A stretch of 64,000 nt of DNA from Paracoccus sp. IB05 (GTDB lineage Bacteria; Pseudomonadota; Alphaproteobacteria; Rhodobacterales; Rhodobacteraceae), in assembly GCF_016405985.1 (NCBI RefSeq), contig NZ_JAEFCF010000018.1:29692-93691 (forward strand). The letters run 5' to 3'. A program made the translations under genes and the position numbers. Position 1 is the first letter of the stretch. Each line of letters begins with the position of its first letter. Below are positions 42,544-50,490 of this stretch, piece after piece. The notes under the pieces were generated by a model. The model had not been told where the DNA came from, did not search any database, and was given only the letters and a program-made list of their open reading frames with translations.

Positions 42544-44301
42544 TTAACTGGTCGCGACGAGCGTTTCGGGTTCATGGGCGGGCAGCACCGTCTCGCCAGG
42601 GCGGACGATGGTGAACTGCACCTGTTCGCGGGTCAGGGTCAGTGCATCACCCTGCTTGCGGGCAAGGGTGAAGTAAGAGCTTTCAAGATCGCCACTTTCG
42701 GGGAAATCCTCGCGGAAATGCGCGCCGCGTGAGTTCTCGCGCAATTGCCCGGCGCGGGCGATGACTTCCGAGACCTCGACCAGCGAGGCCATGTTCAGCC
42801 AGTCATGCCAGGTCAGGTTGAAGGCGAGGTTTGCCGGGTCAACACCGGTCTCCATCAGTTCCGCCCGGATTTCCGCGATACGCTTGGCGCCGCGCTGCAT
42901 CCCGGCGCCGGTGCGCATCACGCCGACATCTTCCCACATCGCCTCCTGCAGCTTGTGGCGCAGCGGCTGGATCCGATCGGCCTTCTTCGAGAACGGATGG
43001 CAGGCGCGGGCAACTTCCGCCGCAAGCACCGCCTCATCCGGGTCGCGCAAAGACATCTTTCGGATGTCAGCCGCCATCACATCGCCCGCGATACCGCCAA
43101 AGACGGTGGAATTCGCGACCCCATTGCCGCCCAGCCGGTTCGAGCCATGCGCGCCGCCGGCATCTTCGCCCGCGACGTAAAGCCCCTCCATCTCCGTCCG
43201 GGTATCCGGGTCCACCACCACGCCGCCCATGAAGTAATGCGCGGTCGGCACCACCTCGACCTTGCCCGCCGCAAGGTCAAAGCCGCTGTCGGCGCAGCGT
43301 TTCACCATGCCGGCGAATTTCCTGCGGACATTGTCGGGCCCCAGATGCGCCATCGAGATGAACATGCCGACCTGGGTCGGATCGTTGTTCTTCCTCATCT
43401 CGGCATAGATGCCACGGCTGACCACATCGCGGGTCGCCCGCTCGCCACGCTGATCATAATCGAACATGAACCGCTCGCCGCGCGCGTTCAGCAGCTGGCC
43501 GCCCGCACCACGAAGCCCCTCCTCCAGCACGGTGCCGGTCATGCGGGTGTAATCGCCCGCCAGAAGACCGGTCGGGTGGAACTGCACCATCTCCATATCG
43601 CGCAAGGGCAGGCCCGCGCGCAACGCCATCGCCAGCCCGTCCATCGTCTTGTCGCCGGAAGGCGTGTGGTATTTGTACATGGTCGGCCCGCCGCCGGTGC
43701 CCATCATCACGGCCTTCGCGCGGACAAAGCGGAACCGCCCGGTGCGCATGTCAATAAACAGCACCCCCGCCAGCGAGGCGCCGTCTTTCGTCGGCACCAG
43801 GCCAATGGCGCGGTGTTCCTGCAGCTTTTGCACGGGCCGCGCCAGCACCTGCTCCATCAGCCGCGAGATGATCTCGATCCCGGTCAGATCGCCCTTATGG
43901 ACGGTGCGGTCGGCGGTCTGGCCCGCGAAAGCCTTCTGGTGCAGCGAGCCGTCCGGGTTGCGGTCAAAGAAACAGCCAACCTCATTCTCCAGCTCGCGGA
44001 TGCGGACCACCGCCTGTTCGCAGAGCCGCCAGGCCATATCCTGGTTGGGCAGCCATTTGCCGCCATTGATCGTGTCCATGAAGTGGCGCTCAACCGTGTC
44101 GCCCCCGCCAAGTGCCACGTTATAGCCGCCCTGCACCATCCGCGTGCAGCCGCATTTGCCGATCAGCCCCTTCACCGCCAGTGTGATCCGCGTGCCCGGG
44201 GCCGCGCTCTGCGCCGCATGCAGCGCCGCAAACAGACCCGCCCCGCCCGACCCAAGGATCAGGATATCCGTCTCGTCGCGCTCAATCTCAAACCTGGTCA
44301 T
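42544..44301 (-). CDS. succinate dehydrogenase/fumarate reductase-like flavoprotein subunit without covalent-FAD histidine
   Basis: A 585-residue flavoprotein: dinucleotide motif GSGGAGLFAA (residues 17-26), the substrate motif QFHPTG, the catalytic arginine region TRDVVSR, HYFMGG and SNRLGGNGVANSTVFGG. In the segment before QGG, where SdhA carries the FAD-linked histidine, residue 52 is Cys (GKCGCTRMVQGG). FAD is therefore probably not covalently bound, as in L-aspartate oxidase. It sits in a full four-subunit operon (iron-sulfur, two anchors, flavoprotein), and its divergence suggests a substrate other than succinate. Confidence 0.88.
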   Translation of the reverse strand: MTRFEIERDETDILILGSGGAGLFAALHAAQSAAPGTRITLAVKGLIGKCGCTRMVQGGYNVALGGGDTVERHFMDTINGGKWLPNQDMAWRLCEQAVVRIRELENEVGCFFDRNPDGSLHQKAFAGQTADRTVHKGDLTGIEIISRLMEQVLARPVQKLQEHRAIGLVPTKDGASLAGVLFIDMRTGRFRFVRAKAVMMGTGGGPTMYKYHTPSGDKTMDGLAMALRAGLPLRDMEMVQFHPTGLLAGDYTRMTGTVLEEGLRGAGGQLLNARGERFMFDYDQRGERATRDVVSRGIYAEMRKNNDPTQVGMFISMAHLGPDNVRRKFAGMVKRCADSGFDLAAGKVEVVPTAHYFMGGVVVDPDTRTEMEGLYVAGEDAGGAHGSNRLGGNGVANSTVFGGIAGDVMAADIRKMSLRDPDEAVLAAEVARACHPFSKKADRIQPLRHKLQEAMWEDVGVMRTGAGMQRGAKRIAEIRAELMETGVDPANLAFNLTWHDWLNMASLVEVSEVIARAGQLRENSRGAHFREDFPESGDLESSYFTLARKQGDALTLTREQVQFTIVRPGETVLPAHEPETLVATS

Positions 44302-44304
44302 GGG

Positions 44305-44658
44305 TTATATCGCCCTGAGAAGAAATGTGCCGGAGATCAGAAACGCCCCGGCAATCGCGCCGGCGGCGAGGCTTTTCTGCCGCTGCGACCAGGGCAGAAA
44401 CTCCAGTGCGAGAAGCCGCAGCCCGCCGAAGAAATGCACCGCCAGCAGGAAGACGAGGCCGAATTCCGCGACTTTCACCAACGGGTTATCGGCAAAGCGC
44501 AGGAACTGGTCGAGCTGATCGGGATCGGTCAGCGCCAGAGACAGCACCCAGAAATGCGCGGGCAGGAACAGCGCAAGCGCGAGGCCCGAGAGCCGGTGCA
44601 GCAGATAGGCAAGCCAGAGCGGGTGGCGCCGGTGAGGCCCGATCATACGACCGATCAC
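44305..44658 (-). CDS. SdhC-like cytochrome b / membrane anchor subunit
   Basis: A 117-residue protein with three membrane segments. HRLSG near residue 21 (quinone-site Arg/Ser), a histidine in PAHFWVL and another in AVHFFGGLR fit SdhC/FrdC-type heme or quinone ligation. It ends 3 bases before the flavoprotein gene and overlaps the partner anchor by 4 bases. It would pass electrons from the Fe-S subunit to the quinone pool. Confidence 0.8.
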   Translation of the reverse strand: MIGRMIGPHRRHPLWLAYLLHRLSGLALALFLPAHFWVLSLALTDPDQLDQFLRFADNPLVKVAEFGLVFLLAVHFFGGLRLLALEFLPWSQRQKSLAAGAIAGAFLISGTFLLRAI

Positions 44659-44987
44659 AGCAGTGTCACGGCCAGAACGGCGCGTGCTCCCGTCATGATC
44701 AAAAGCGCCATCGCGCCCCAGGTGAAGACTTCCAGCAGGCGATCTTTCAGCCCTGTCACCTCATGCAGGATCACCCGCAGTCCGATAGCCGCGTGGACCG
44801 ATACCGCCAGCACGAAAGCGCCATAGAACAGGAACCAGGGAATCGACCCCTTGGTACGACCAAGGATTTCCGCCGAGGACAGCCCGCCCTGTATCGCGTA
44901 GATCATCACCGCCAGATGGCCGAGCACCAGGGGCCCCATCACCATCGCACTCAGGCGCTGCGCCATATAAAGCCGGATCCCCAGCAT
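44655..44987 (-). CDS. SdhD-like membrane anchor subunit
   Basis: A 110-residue protein with three predicted membrane segments (MAQRLSAMVMGPLVLGHLAV; FYGAFVLAVSVHAAIGLRVIL; a C-terminal segment). The histidines in LGHLAV and SVHAAIG are in heme-ligand-like positions. It overlaps the iron-sulfur gene by one base and the other anchor by four. Confidence 0.78.
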   Translation of the reverse strand: MLGIRLYMAQRLSAMVMGPLVLGHLAVMIYAIQGGLSSAEILGRTKGSIPWFLFYGAFVLAVSVHAAIGLRVILHEVTGLKDRLLEVFTWGAMALLIMTGARAVLAVTLL

Positions 44988-45694
44988 CAGCTTTTCCCCC
45001 CGAAAAACGACCGCGCCGCCGCGCGTTTCAGCCCGGCGATGGAGCTGAGCGGGTCCAGCTCATTGGGGCAAAACCGGGTGCAGCTGCCCTGGCTGTGGCA
45101 ATTGGTGCAGCCGCCGGGCCCGGTTACGCTGGCGAGAACCGCTGCGCGGTCGGTGACTTTGACATCGTTGTAAAGCGTCCAGGCCCGTTGTAACGCCGCC
45201 GGACCCAAGTAATCGGGATTGCCGGCAACGGTGTCGCAGGCCGCGTAGCAGACCGCGCAATTGATGCATTCAATCGCCTTATTGGCCTCAACCCTGCCCG
45301 GATCTTCCGGTCTGACCTGCTGGATTGCGTCGTCGCGGCTGCGGCCCGGTTTATGGACGCCGCCCGCCCTGATCCATTTCTCGAAAAACGGGTCCATATC
45401 GGCGGCGAGGTCGCGGATCACCGGCAGATTGCGCAGCGGCCCGACGGTCAGCCTGTCGCCGTTCAGCACCTTTTTCACATGGGTCCGGCAGGTCCAGCGC
45501 GGCTGGCCATTCACCATCATCGCGCAGGAGCCGCACATGCCGACGCGGCAGGCATAGCGATAGGTCAGCGACGGGTCGAGCTCTTGCTGGATATAGCTCA
45601 CCACATCCAGCACGGTCTGATTGTCCTGCGCCGGGACCTGAAAGCTCTCGTAAGCGCCCTCGTCTCCGGACCCGCGCCAGACCGACACGTCCAT
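44987..45694 (-). CDS. succinate dehydrogenase/fumarate reductase-like iron-sulfur subunit
   Basis: A 235-residue Fe-S protein: 2Fe-2S motif CRVGMCGSCAMMVNG with a later cysteine, then CINCAVCYAAC and CTNCHSQGSCTRFCPN for the 4Fe-4S and 3Fe-4S clusters. The start is uncertain: ATG 45694 begins at the family-typical MDVSVWRG, while GTG 45715 has AGGTG upstream. First gene of the nine-gene operon. The leader region holds the 15-bp dyad at 45797. Confidence 0.87.
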   Translation of the reverse strand: MDVSVWRGSGDEGAYESFQVPAQDNQTVLDVVSYIQQELDPSLTYRYACRVGMCGSCAMMVNGQPRWTCRTHVKKVLNGDRLTVGPLRNLPVIRDLAADMDPFFEKWIRAGGVHKPGRSRDDAIQQVRPEDPGRVEANKAIECINCAVCYAACDTVAGNPDYLGPAALQRAWTLYNDVKVTDRAAVLASVTGPGGCTNCHSQGSCTRFCPNELDPLSSIAGLKRAAARSFFGGKS

Positions 45695-45796
45695 CGTCTT
45701 CTCGTTCCCGCTCACCGCGCACCTGTTGGCTCTTTCCCTGAACCCGGTGTAGCGCATGTTTTTTCTAACACTAAGGAACTAATATTAAATTATATC

Positions 45797-45811
45797 GTAA
45801 GAATAATTTAC
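45797..45811. promoter_or_regulatory. T-N11-A dyad upstream of the dehydrogenase-hydratase operon
   Basis: GTAAGAATAATTTAC, in a very AT-rich stretch about 100 bp upstream of the iron-sulfur subunit gene. It shares GTAAG-N-AT-N3-TTAC with the perfect palindrome at 38537. A LysR-type site common to both operons is inferred. Confidence 0.5.
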
Positions 45812-45831
45812 AATACTGGATTGCACGGCAT

Positions 45832-45858
45832 AAAAAAACCCCGCCACAACGGGCGGGG
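45832..45858 (-). terminator. rho-independent terminator of the suy operon
   Basis: On the minus strand a CCCCGCC / GGCGGGG stem with a 6-base loop is followed by seven T residues, 36 bases past the stop codon of the SuyZ-like gene. It separates that operon from the next one downstream on the same strand. Confidence 0.85.
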
Positions 45859-45893
45859 CAAGGGCCTGGGGAATGGCCCTGGGGAAAGGAGGT

Positions 45894-46955
45894 TCAGCTG
45901 ATCAGATGCAGGCCCGCAAGGATGAAACAGGCAAGGAAGATGGTCTCGACCACGACGAGCCAGATGGCAGAGCCACCGACTTCCATCATCTTCACCAGCG
46001 AGGTCTTGATCCCCACGGCGGCGATGGCGGTCAAGAGCGCCCAGCGGCTGGCCTGTTCGGCGAACCAGGCGACAGAGGCCGGGATCACGCCAAAGGAATT
46101 CAGTGCGGCCAGTACCAGAAACCAGATCACGAAAGAGGGCAGCAAGGGCGGGCGGATGCCGCCGGTACTGTCTGCACCCAGATGCCCGGCGCGGATCACC
46201 AGAGAAAACACCAGCACCACCGGCGCCAGCATGGCGACGCGGATCAGTTTGACGACCGTCGCCGTCTCGCCCACCTCCGGGCTGATCGAGAAACCGGCGC
46301 CGACGACCTGGGCGACATCATGGATCGTCCCGCCAAGAAAGACGCCGGATTCCAGGGGCGTAAAGTCGAACCAGCCGGAAAGCGGCGGGTAGGCGATCAT
46401 CGCGACGGTCGAAAGAATGGTGACGGCCATCACGGTGAAGGCAAGGTTGCGCTCGGATTTATCGGTGCGGGGCAGCACGGCGGCAATCGCCATGGCGGCG
46501 GAGGCCCCGCAGATCGCCACCGCGCCGCCTGACAAAAGCGCCATGCGCCAGCCGCGCCCGAACACCTTCGCCGCCAGCATCGCGAACAGGATCGTGACTG
46601 CCACGCCCGCGATCACCAGCAGGATCATCCCGGTGCCAAGCTTTGTCAGCATCTCGACCGAGATCCGCGCGCCCAGCAGCGCCACGCCAAGGCGCAGCAC
46701 GGTACGGGCGGAAAAGCCGATCCCGGCCTCGGTCCGCGTGCCCTGATCGGCAAGGAAATTCAGCGCGAGCCCCATCAAAAGCGCCATCAGCATCGCGGGC
46801 GCGCCGTAATGTTCGGACAGGAACTGCGCGGTGACCGCGACAAGGATCGAAACCGCAATGCCGGGGAAAAGTGTATTGGCGGACTGCCATAGCACCGTGC
46901 CACGCAGGCCGGCGGGCCGGGCATTGGCGGCCCGCGTTTCGTCGATTTGTGCCAT
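45894..46955 (-). CDS. suyZ: YeiH/UPF0324 family putative sulfite/sulfate exporter (SuyZ-like)
   Basis: A 353-residue membrane protein of the same family as the one at 39900 (QFLSEHYGAPAMLMALLMGL, GGAVAICGASAAMAI, GGTIHDVAQVVGAGFSI). The ATG at 46955 is chosen; an extension to 46988 has no better ribosome site. It lies directly after suyAB, where SuyZ is found in Paracoccus, and would export sulfite or sulfate from sulfolactate cleavage. Confidence 0.83.
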   Translation of the reverse strand: MAQIDETRAANARPAGLRGTVLWQSANTLFPGIAVSILVAVTAQFLSEHYGAPAMLMALLMGLALNFLADQGTRTEAGIGFSARTVLRLGVALLGARISVEMLTKLGTGMILLVIAGVAVTILFAMLAAKVFGRGWRMALLSGGAVAICGASAAMAIAAVLPRTDKSERNLAFTVMAVTILSTVAMIAYPPLSGWFDFTPLESGVFLGGTIHDVAQVVGAGFSISPEVGETATVVKLIRVAMLAPVVLVFSLVIRAGHLGADSTGGIRPPLLPSFVIWFLVLAALNSFGVIPASVAWFAEQASRWALLTAIAAVGIKTSLVKMMEVGGSAIWLVVVETIFLACFILAGLHLIS

Positions 46956-47041
46956 GGCTTTCCGTTCCGGGCTCAGACCGTATTTCACCGGCCCCGCGAC
47001 AATCGCGGGGCCGGGTCGTATCGCAGGTGAAGGATCGCAGA

Positions 47042-48223
47042 TCAGGCGCTGCGGTAAAGCTTGGTCATCGAGAATTCGCGATGGCCAAGGGCTTCGGCGC
47101 AGGTCAGACGGCCATTCGCAGTGCGGATGATCATCTCGATCAGCGAGTCGCCAGCCTGATCGATGGTCTTTTCGCGGGTCAGCACACCGGTCACATCAAC
47201 GTCGATATGTTCCGACATGGTGCGCAAAGTGCGCGGATTGCCCGAGATCTTGATCACGGGAACAATCGGGTTGCCGACCACATTGCCCTGCCCGGTCGGG
47301 AAGGTATGGATGACATAGCCGCCCGCCGCCATCAGCGTGACGCATTCCGCGGCCGCCGATGAGCTGTCCATGAAATAAAGCCCCGGCCCTTTCGACGGTG
47401 CCTCTGCCGGGCCCATCGCATCGATATAGGTCGAGGTGCGGCCGATCTTTTCCAGATTGCCGAGCGCCTTTTCCTCGATGGTGGTCAGACCGCCGAGGAT
47501 ATTCCCCTTGGTCGGCTGGCTGTCGGAAAGGTCATCGGTCTGATGCGCAAAGATCACATCATCCGTATAGGCCTGCCAGATCGCTTTGAACTTGGCGGCA
47601 GCCTCTGGGGTCGCGGCGCGTTTCTCGCAGATATGCTCGGCCCCGGTGATTTCCGAGGTTTCGCCAAAGCAGCCATAGATGCCCTGGGGAAGCAGCTTGT
47701 CATACATATTGCCGACGGTCGGGCAGGAGGAGAGGCCCGTGGTCGTGTCGCTCTCGCCGCATTTGGTCGAGATCCACAGATCCGAGATCGGGCAGTCTTC
47801 TTTCTGCAGTTCCGAGGCCCAATGGACATATTCCTTGGCCTTCCAGCTTGCGGCGCGGATGGTCTCGAAATCGCCCTTCTGCTCGATGGAGAAGCCGGTG
47901 ACGGGCTTGCCGGTTTTGGCGATGCCGTCAACGATGACCTTGGTCCATTCCGGCTCGATCCCGATCACCACCACGGCGGCGACATTGGGGTTGGCGCCGG
48001 TGCCGATGATGGTGCGGAAATGCAGCTCGAGGTCTTCGCCGAACTGGAGACGCCCGTAAGCATGCGGCAGCGCCATCGTGCCTTTGACGTTGTTTGACAC
48101 CGCTTCACAGGCGGCGTTCGAGATATCATCCACCGGCAGGATCAGAACATGGTTGCGGACACCGACGCGGCCATTCTCACGCCGCCAGGCTTTCACCGTT
48201 GCATTGCTGAAATCGAGTGCCAT
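47042..48223 (-). CDS. suyB: (R)-sulfolactate sulfo-lyase, large subunit
   Basis: A 393-residue member of the UxaA/altronate dehydratase family ([55 protein letters not shown]). With the small subunit encoded 4 bases upstream it cleaves (R)-sulfolactate to pyruvate and sulfite. The specific call over altronate/galactarate dehydratase rests on the SuyA-SuyB-exporter order and on hpsN, slcC and comC in the window. The ATG at 48223 gives the normal length. Confidence 0.87.
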   Translation of the reverse strand: MALDFSNATVKAWRRENGRVGVRNHVLILPVDDISNAACEAVSNNVKGTMALPHAYGRLQFGEDLELHFRTIIGTGANPNVAAVVVIGIEPEWTKVIVDGIAKTGKPVTGFSIEQKGDFETIRAASWKAKEYVHWASELQKEDCPISDLWISTKCGESDTTTGLSSCPTVGNMYDKLLPQGIYGCFGETSEITGAEHICEKRAATPEAAAKFKAIWQAYTDDVIFAHQTDDLSDSQPTKGNILGGLTTIEEKALGNLEKIGRTSTYIDAMGPAEAPSKGPGLYFMDSSSAAAECVTLMAAGGYVIHTFPTGQGNVVGNPIVPVIKISGNPRTLRTMSEHIDVDVTGVLTREKTIDQAGDSLIEMIIRTANGRLTCAEALGHREFSMTKLYRSA

Positions 48224-48227
48224 CTGA

Positions 48228-48515
48228 TCACCACCGTTTCGTTTTGCAGTTATGGGTATGGACGTGATCGCCGATACCGGCATCTCCGACCATGCGGCCA
48301 ATGTCTTCGCCATATTTGGTGACGGTATCGCCGGCCTTAAGCGGCTTCAGCGCGACCTTGTGACCGATCGGGATGTCGGCATTGGCGACAAGGCGGAAGT
48401 CCGAATTGTCATGCGTGACGACGCAGATCATCTCGGTGCCGGCTTTCAGATTTTCGACGACAACGACGCCGACATTGTCCTCGTGATCATGGACCAGAAG
48501 TTGCGGGATACTCAT
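48228..48515 (-). CDS. suyA: (R)-sulfolactate sulfo-lyase, small subunit
   Basis: A 95-residue SAF-domain protein ([42 protein letters not shown]), the separate small subunit of UxaA-type lyases. GGGGAGGAG precedes the ATG. First gene of the suyA-suyB-suyZ operon, divergent from the GntR regulator across a palindromic operator. Confidence 0.88.
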   Translation of the reverse strand: MSIPQLLVHDHEDNVGVVVVENLKAGTEMICVVTHDNSDFRLVANADIPIGHKVALKPLKAGDTVTKYGEDIGRMVGDAGIGDHVHTHNCKTKRW

Positions 48516-48572
48516 GGGCTCCTCCCCGGGATTGCTGTTCTATCCGATGCTCGAGTCGTATCATGTATAATT

Positions 48573-48588
48573 ACTCTTATACAAGAGT
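48573..48588. promoter_or_regulatory. operator candidate between suyA and its regulator
   Basis: The perfect palindrome ACTCTT-ATAC-AAGAGT, in an AT-rich 139-bp divergent gap. The core CTTATACAAG resembles sites of HutC-subfamily GntR regulators, matching the UTRA domain of the adjacent regulator. Confidence 0.6.
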
Positions 48589-48654
48589 TATTCTATAATT
48601 CTTGTGCAAAGATCAGCCCGCGTGATAGCGTCGGGAAAACATCAGGAACCCGAA

Positions 48655-49356
48655 ATGGCCGCACCGCTTTACCAGACCGTGATCGACCGGATCGTCGCCC
48701 AGATTTCCTCGGGCGAGCTGCTTCCGGGCTCGATGTTGCCCAGTGAAATGCAGATCGCGGCGGATACCGGGGTGTCGCAGGGCACGGCACGCAAATCGCT
48801 TATGGTGCTGGAACAGCTGGGTATTGTGAAACGCGAACAGGGGCGCGGCACCTTTGTGACCGCCCGCACGCCGGACAATGCGCTCTTCAACTTTTTCCGC
48901 CTGCGCGAGCCTGACGGGACAATGATTCGCCCCGAGCTGATGAGCGAGGTGGTGACCAGCCGCGCCTCGACCGAAGAGGAGCGGAAGGTGCTCGATGAGG
49001 CACCGGCCCAGGTTTATGAGATCCGCCGGCTGCGCAGCCTGAAAGGTGTTCCGAGCATGCTGGAAACCGCAGTGGTTTCGGCGAACCGCTTTGCGGGGCT
49101 TGATCTGCGGGCGCCGCTGCCGAACACGCTTTATGTGCTTTATCAGCAGAATTACGGCTGCATCATCCTGCGCGCCGATGAATCGATCACCGCCGTCGAG
49201 GCTGATCCCGAAACGGCAAAGGCGCTGAACCTGAAGCCAGGCGCGCCGGTCCTCTGCATCGACCGGATGGCCTTTGACATCATGGGCCGCGTGGTGGAAC
49301 GCCGCCGGAGCCTGTGCCGCACCGACGGGCTGGTCTACCAGGTCTCGCTGACCTGA
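48655..49356 (+). CDS. suyR: GntR/HutC family regulator of the suy operon
   Basis: A 233-residue regulator: N-terminal winged HTH (LYQTVIDRIVAQISSGELLPGSMLPSEMQIAADTGVSQGTARKSL) and a UTRA effector domain (APAQVYEIRRLRSLKGVPSMLETAVV). The ATG at 48655 has AGGA seven bases upstream. Its position divergent to suyAB is that of SuyR in Paracoccus. The effector is probably sulfolactate or a related sulfonate. Confidence 0.83.
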   Translation: MAAPLYQTVIDRIVAQISSGELLPGSMLPSEMQIAADTGVSQGTARKSLMVLEQLGIVKREQGRGTFVTARTPDNALFNFFRLREPDGTMIRPELMSEVVTSRASTEEERKVLDEAPAQVYEIRRLRSLKGVPSMLETAVVSANRFAGLDLRAPLPNTLYVLYQQNYGCIILRADESITAVEADPETAKALNLKPGAPVLCIDRMAFDIMGRVVERRRSLCRTDGLVYQVSLT

Positions 49357-49357
49357 C

Positions 49358-49387
49358 CAAAAAAAGCGGCCGGGCAGACGCCCGGCC
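49358..49387 (-). terminator. terminator of the DHPS transporter operon
   Basis: Stem GGCCGGGC / GCCCGGCC with an AGAC loop on the plus strand; read from the minus strand it is followed by GC and a seven-T run. It begins 21 bases after the binding-protein gene (49409) and also marks the end of the convergent suyR. Confidence 0.83.
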
Positions 49388-49408
49388 GGAACAGGTGGCT
49401 CAGAGAGA

Positions 49409-50449
49409 TCAGTTGCCGCTTACGAAGGCCGAAAGTTCGGCACTGTCGCCGACGGCCTGCAGGAAGCTGCCGTCGATATAGCTTTCGGCTCCGGGCGCTT
49501 CGGTTATGGTGCCGACAGAGGTCATGAAGCCCGCGATATCGGTCAGCCAGGTGTCCAGTTTCGACGCGCCCGCGTCACGCGCCATCAGCGCGAGTTGTTC
49601 TTCCAGGGTGAAGGTCGGGCGCAGTTCGAATTCTGCCGCCGCGCCGGCATCCGAGATCTCGACCCCGCCTTCGGAATAGAAGTCGACCAGCATCTCCCTG
49701 GCCTCATCGGGATTGGCTTTGATCCAGGTGATGGCCTTCAGATAGACGGCAAGGAATTTCTGCACCGCTTCCGGATTGTCTGCGGCGTAATCATCGCGCG
49801 CAACCAAAGCGCCCGGCACAATCGCGCCGGCATCCGCACCTGAACAGAGGTAATCATAGCCCGCACGCTCTTGCAGAGTATAGGTGTTCGGCGCCCAGAC
49901 CCCGGCGAAATGGCCATTGCCGGAAATCGCCGCCGTGATGATCTGCGCCTGGGCGAGGTTAATGAACTCCACCGCGTTCGCATCGACCCCCATCTGCGCG
50001 AGGCAGGCGCGGGCGGCATAATCGGCGGTGGAATTGGTGGTGATGACAAGGCTGGTGATCTGCGAAGGATCGGCCTTCACCGCCTCAACATCCGCCGCGG
50101 CGGTCATGATCGCATTGGTGCGCGATTCGTCATTCGTGACCCCGATGGTCTTCAGCCCGAACCGCGCCGCGCCAAGGATTGCCGGGACCGAGCCGGTACC
50201 GCCGACATCCCAGTCTTTCGCCTGTGCCGCCGCGATCTGCGGTGCCCCGGCCGGGAAGGTCACGAATTCAGGCTCCAGCCCGACCTCACCCCACCAGCCC
50301 TTCTCAGACGCCACATGGAAAGGCAGTGCCCAGTAAAGCGAGGGCTGATAGCTGACCCGGATCGTCTCGGCGCTGACTGCGCCCGCCGCAAACACAAACG
50401 TTCCCAGAGCCGTGCCGAGGGCAAGGCCCGCATATCTGCCGCTTCTCAT
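49409..50449 (-). CDS. ABC transporter substrate-binding protein (TauA/SsuA-like, probable DHPS binder)
   Basis: A 346-residue periplasmic protein with a signal peptide ending VSA near residue 27. The start of the mature part (ETIRVSYQPSLYWALPFHVASEKGWW) and the GAPQIAAAQAKDWDVGGTGSVPAILG stretch are TauA-like. Last gene of the four-gene transporter operon. A shared LacI-type operator with hpsN suggests that the ligand is 2,3-dihydroxypropane-1-sulfonate (inference). Confidence 0.88.
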   Translation of the reverse strand: MRSGRYAGLALGTALGTFVFAAGAVSAETIRVSYQPSLYWALPFHVASEKGWWGEVGLEPEFVTFPAGAPQIAAAQAKDWDVGGTGSVPAILGAARFGLKTIGVTNDESRTNAIMTAAADVEAVKADPSQITSLVITTNSTADYAARACLAQMGVDANAVEFINLAQAQIITAAISGNGHFAGVWAPNTYTLQERAGYDYLCSGADAGAIVPGALVARDDYAADNPEAVQKFLAVYLKAITWIKANPDEAREMLVDFYSEGGVEISDAGAAAEFELRPTFTLEEQLALMARDAGASKLDTWLTDIAGFMTSVGTITEAPGAESYIDGSFLQAVGDSAELSAFVSGN

Positions 50450-50490
50450 CTTTTCCTCCCAGAAAGTTGGATCGGTTTTCCGTCTTTTCG

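Noticed and set aside
47042..48515. Altronate or galactarate dehydratase
   Set aside because: The UxaA fold alone allows it, but the two-subunit arrangement with a YeiH exporter and GntR regulator matches suyAB, and no hexuronate genes are present.
48604..48654. Earlier start for the GntR regulator at 48604
   Set aside because: It would extend into the operator region and has no ribosome site; the ATG at 48655 has AGGA and begins at the family-typical residue.
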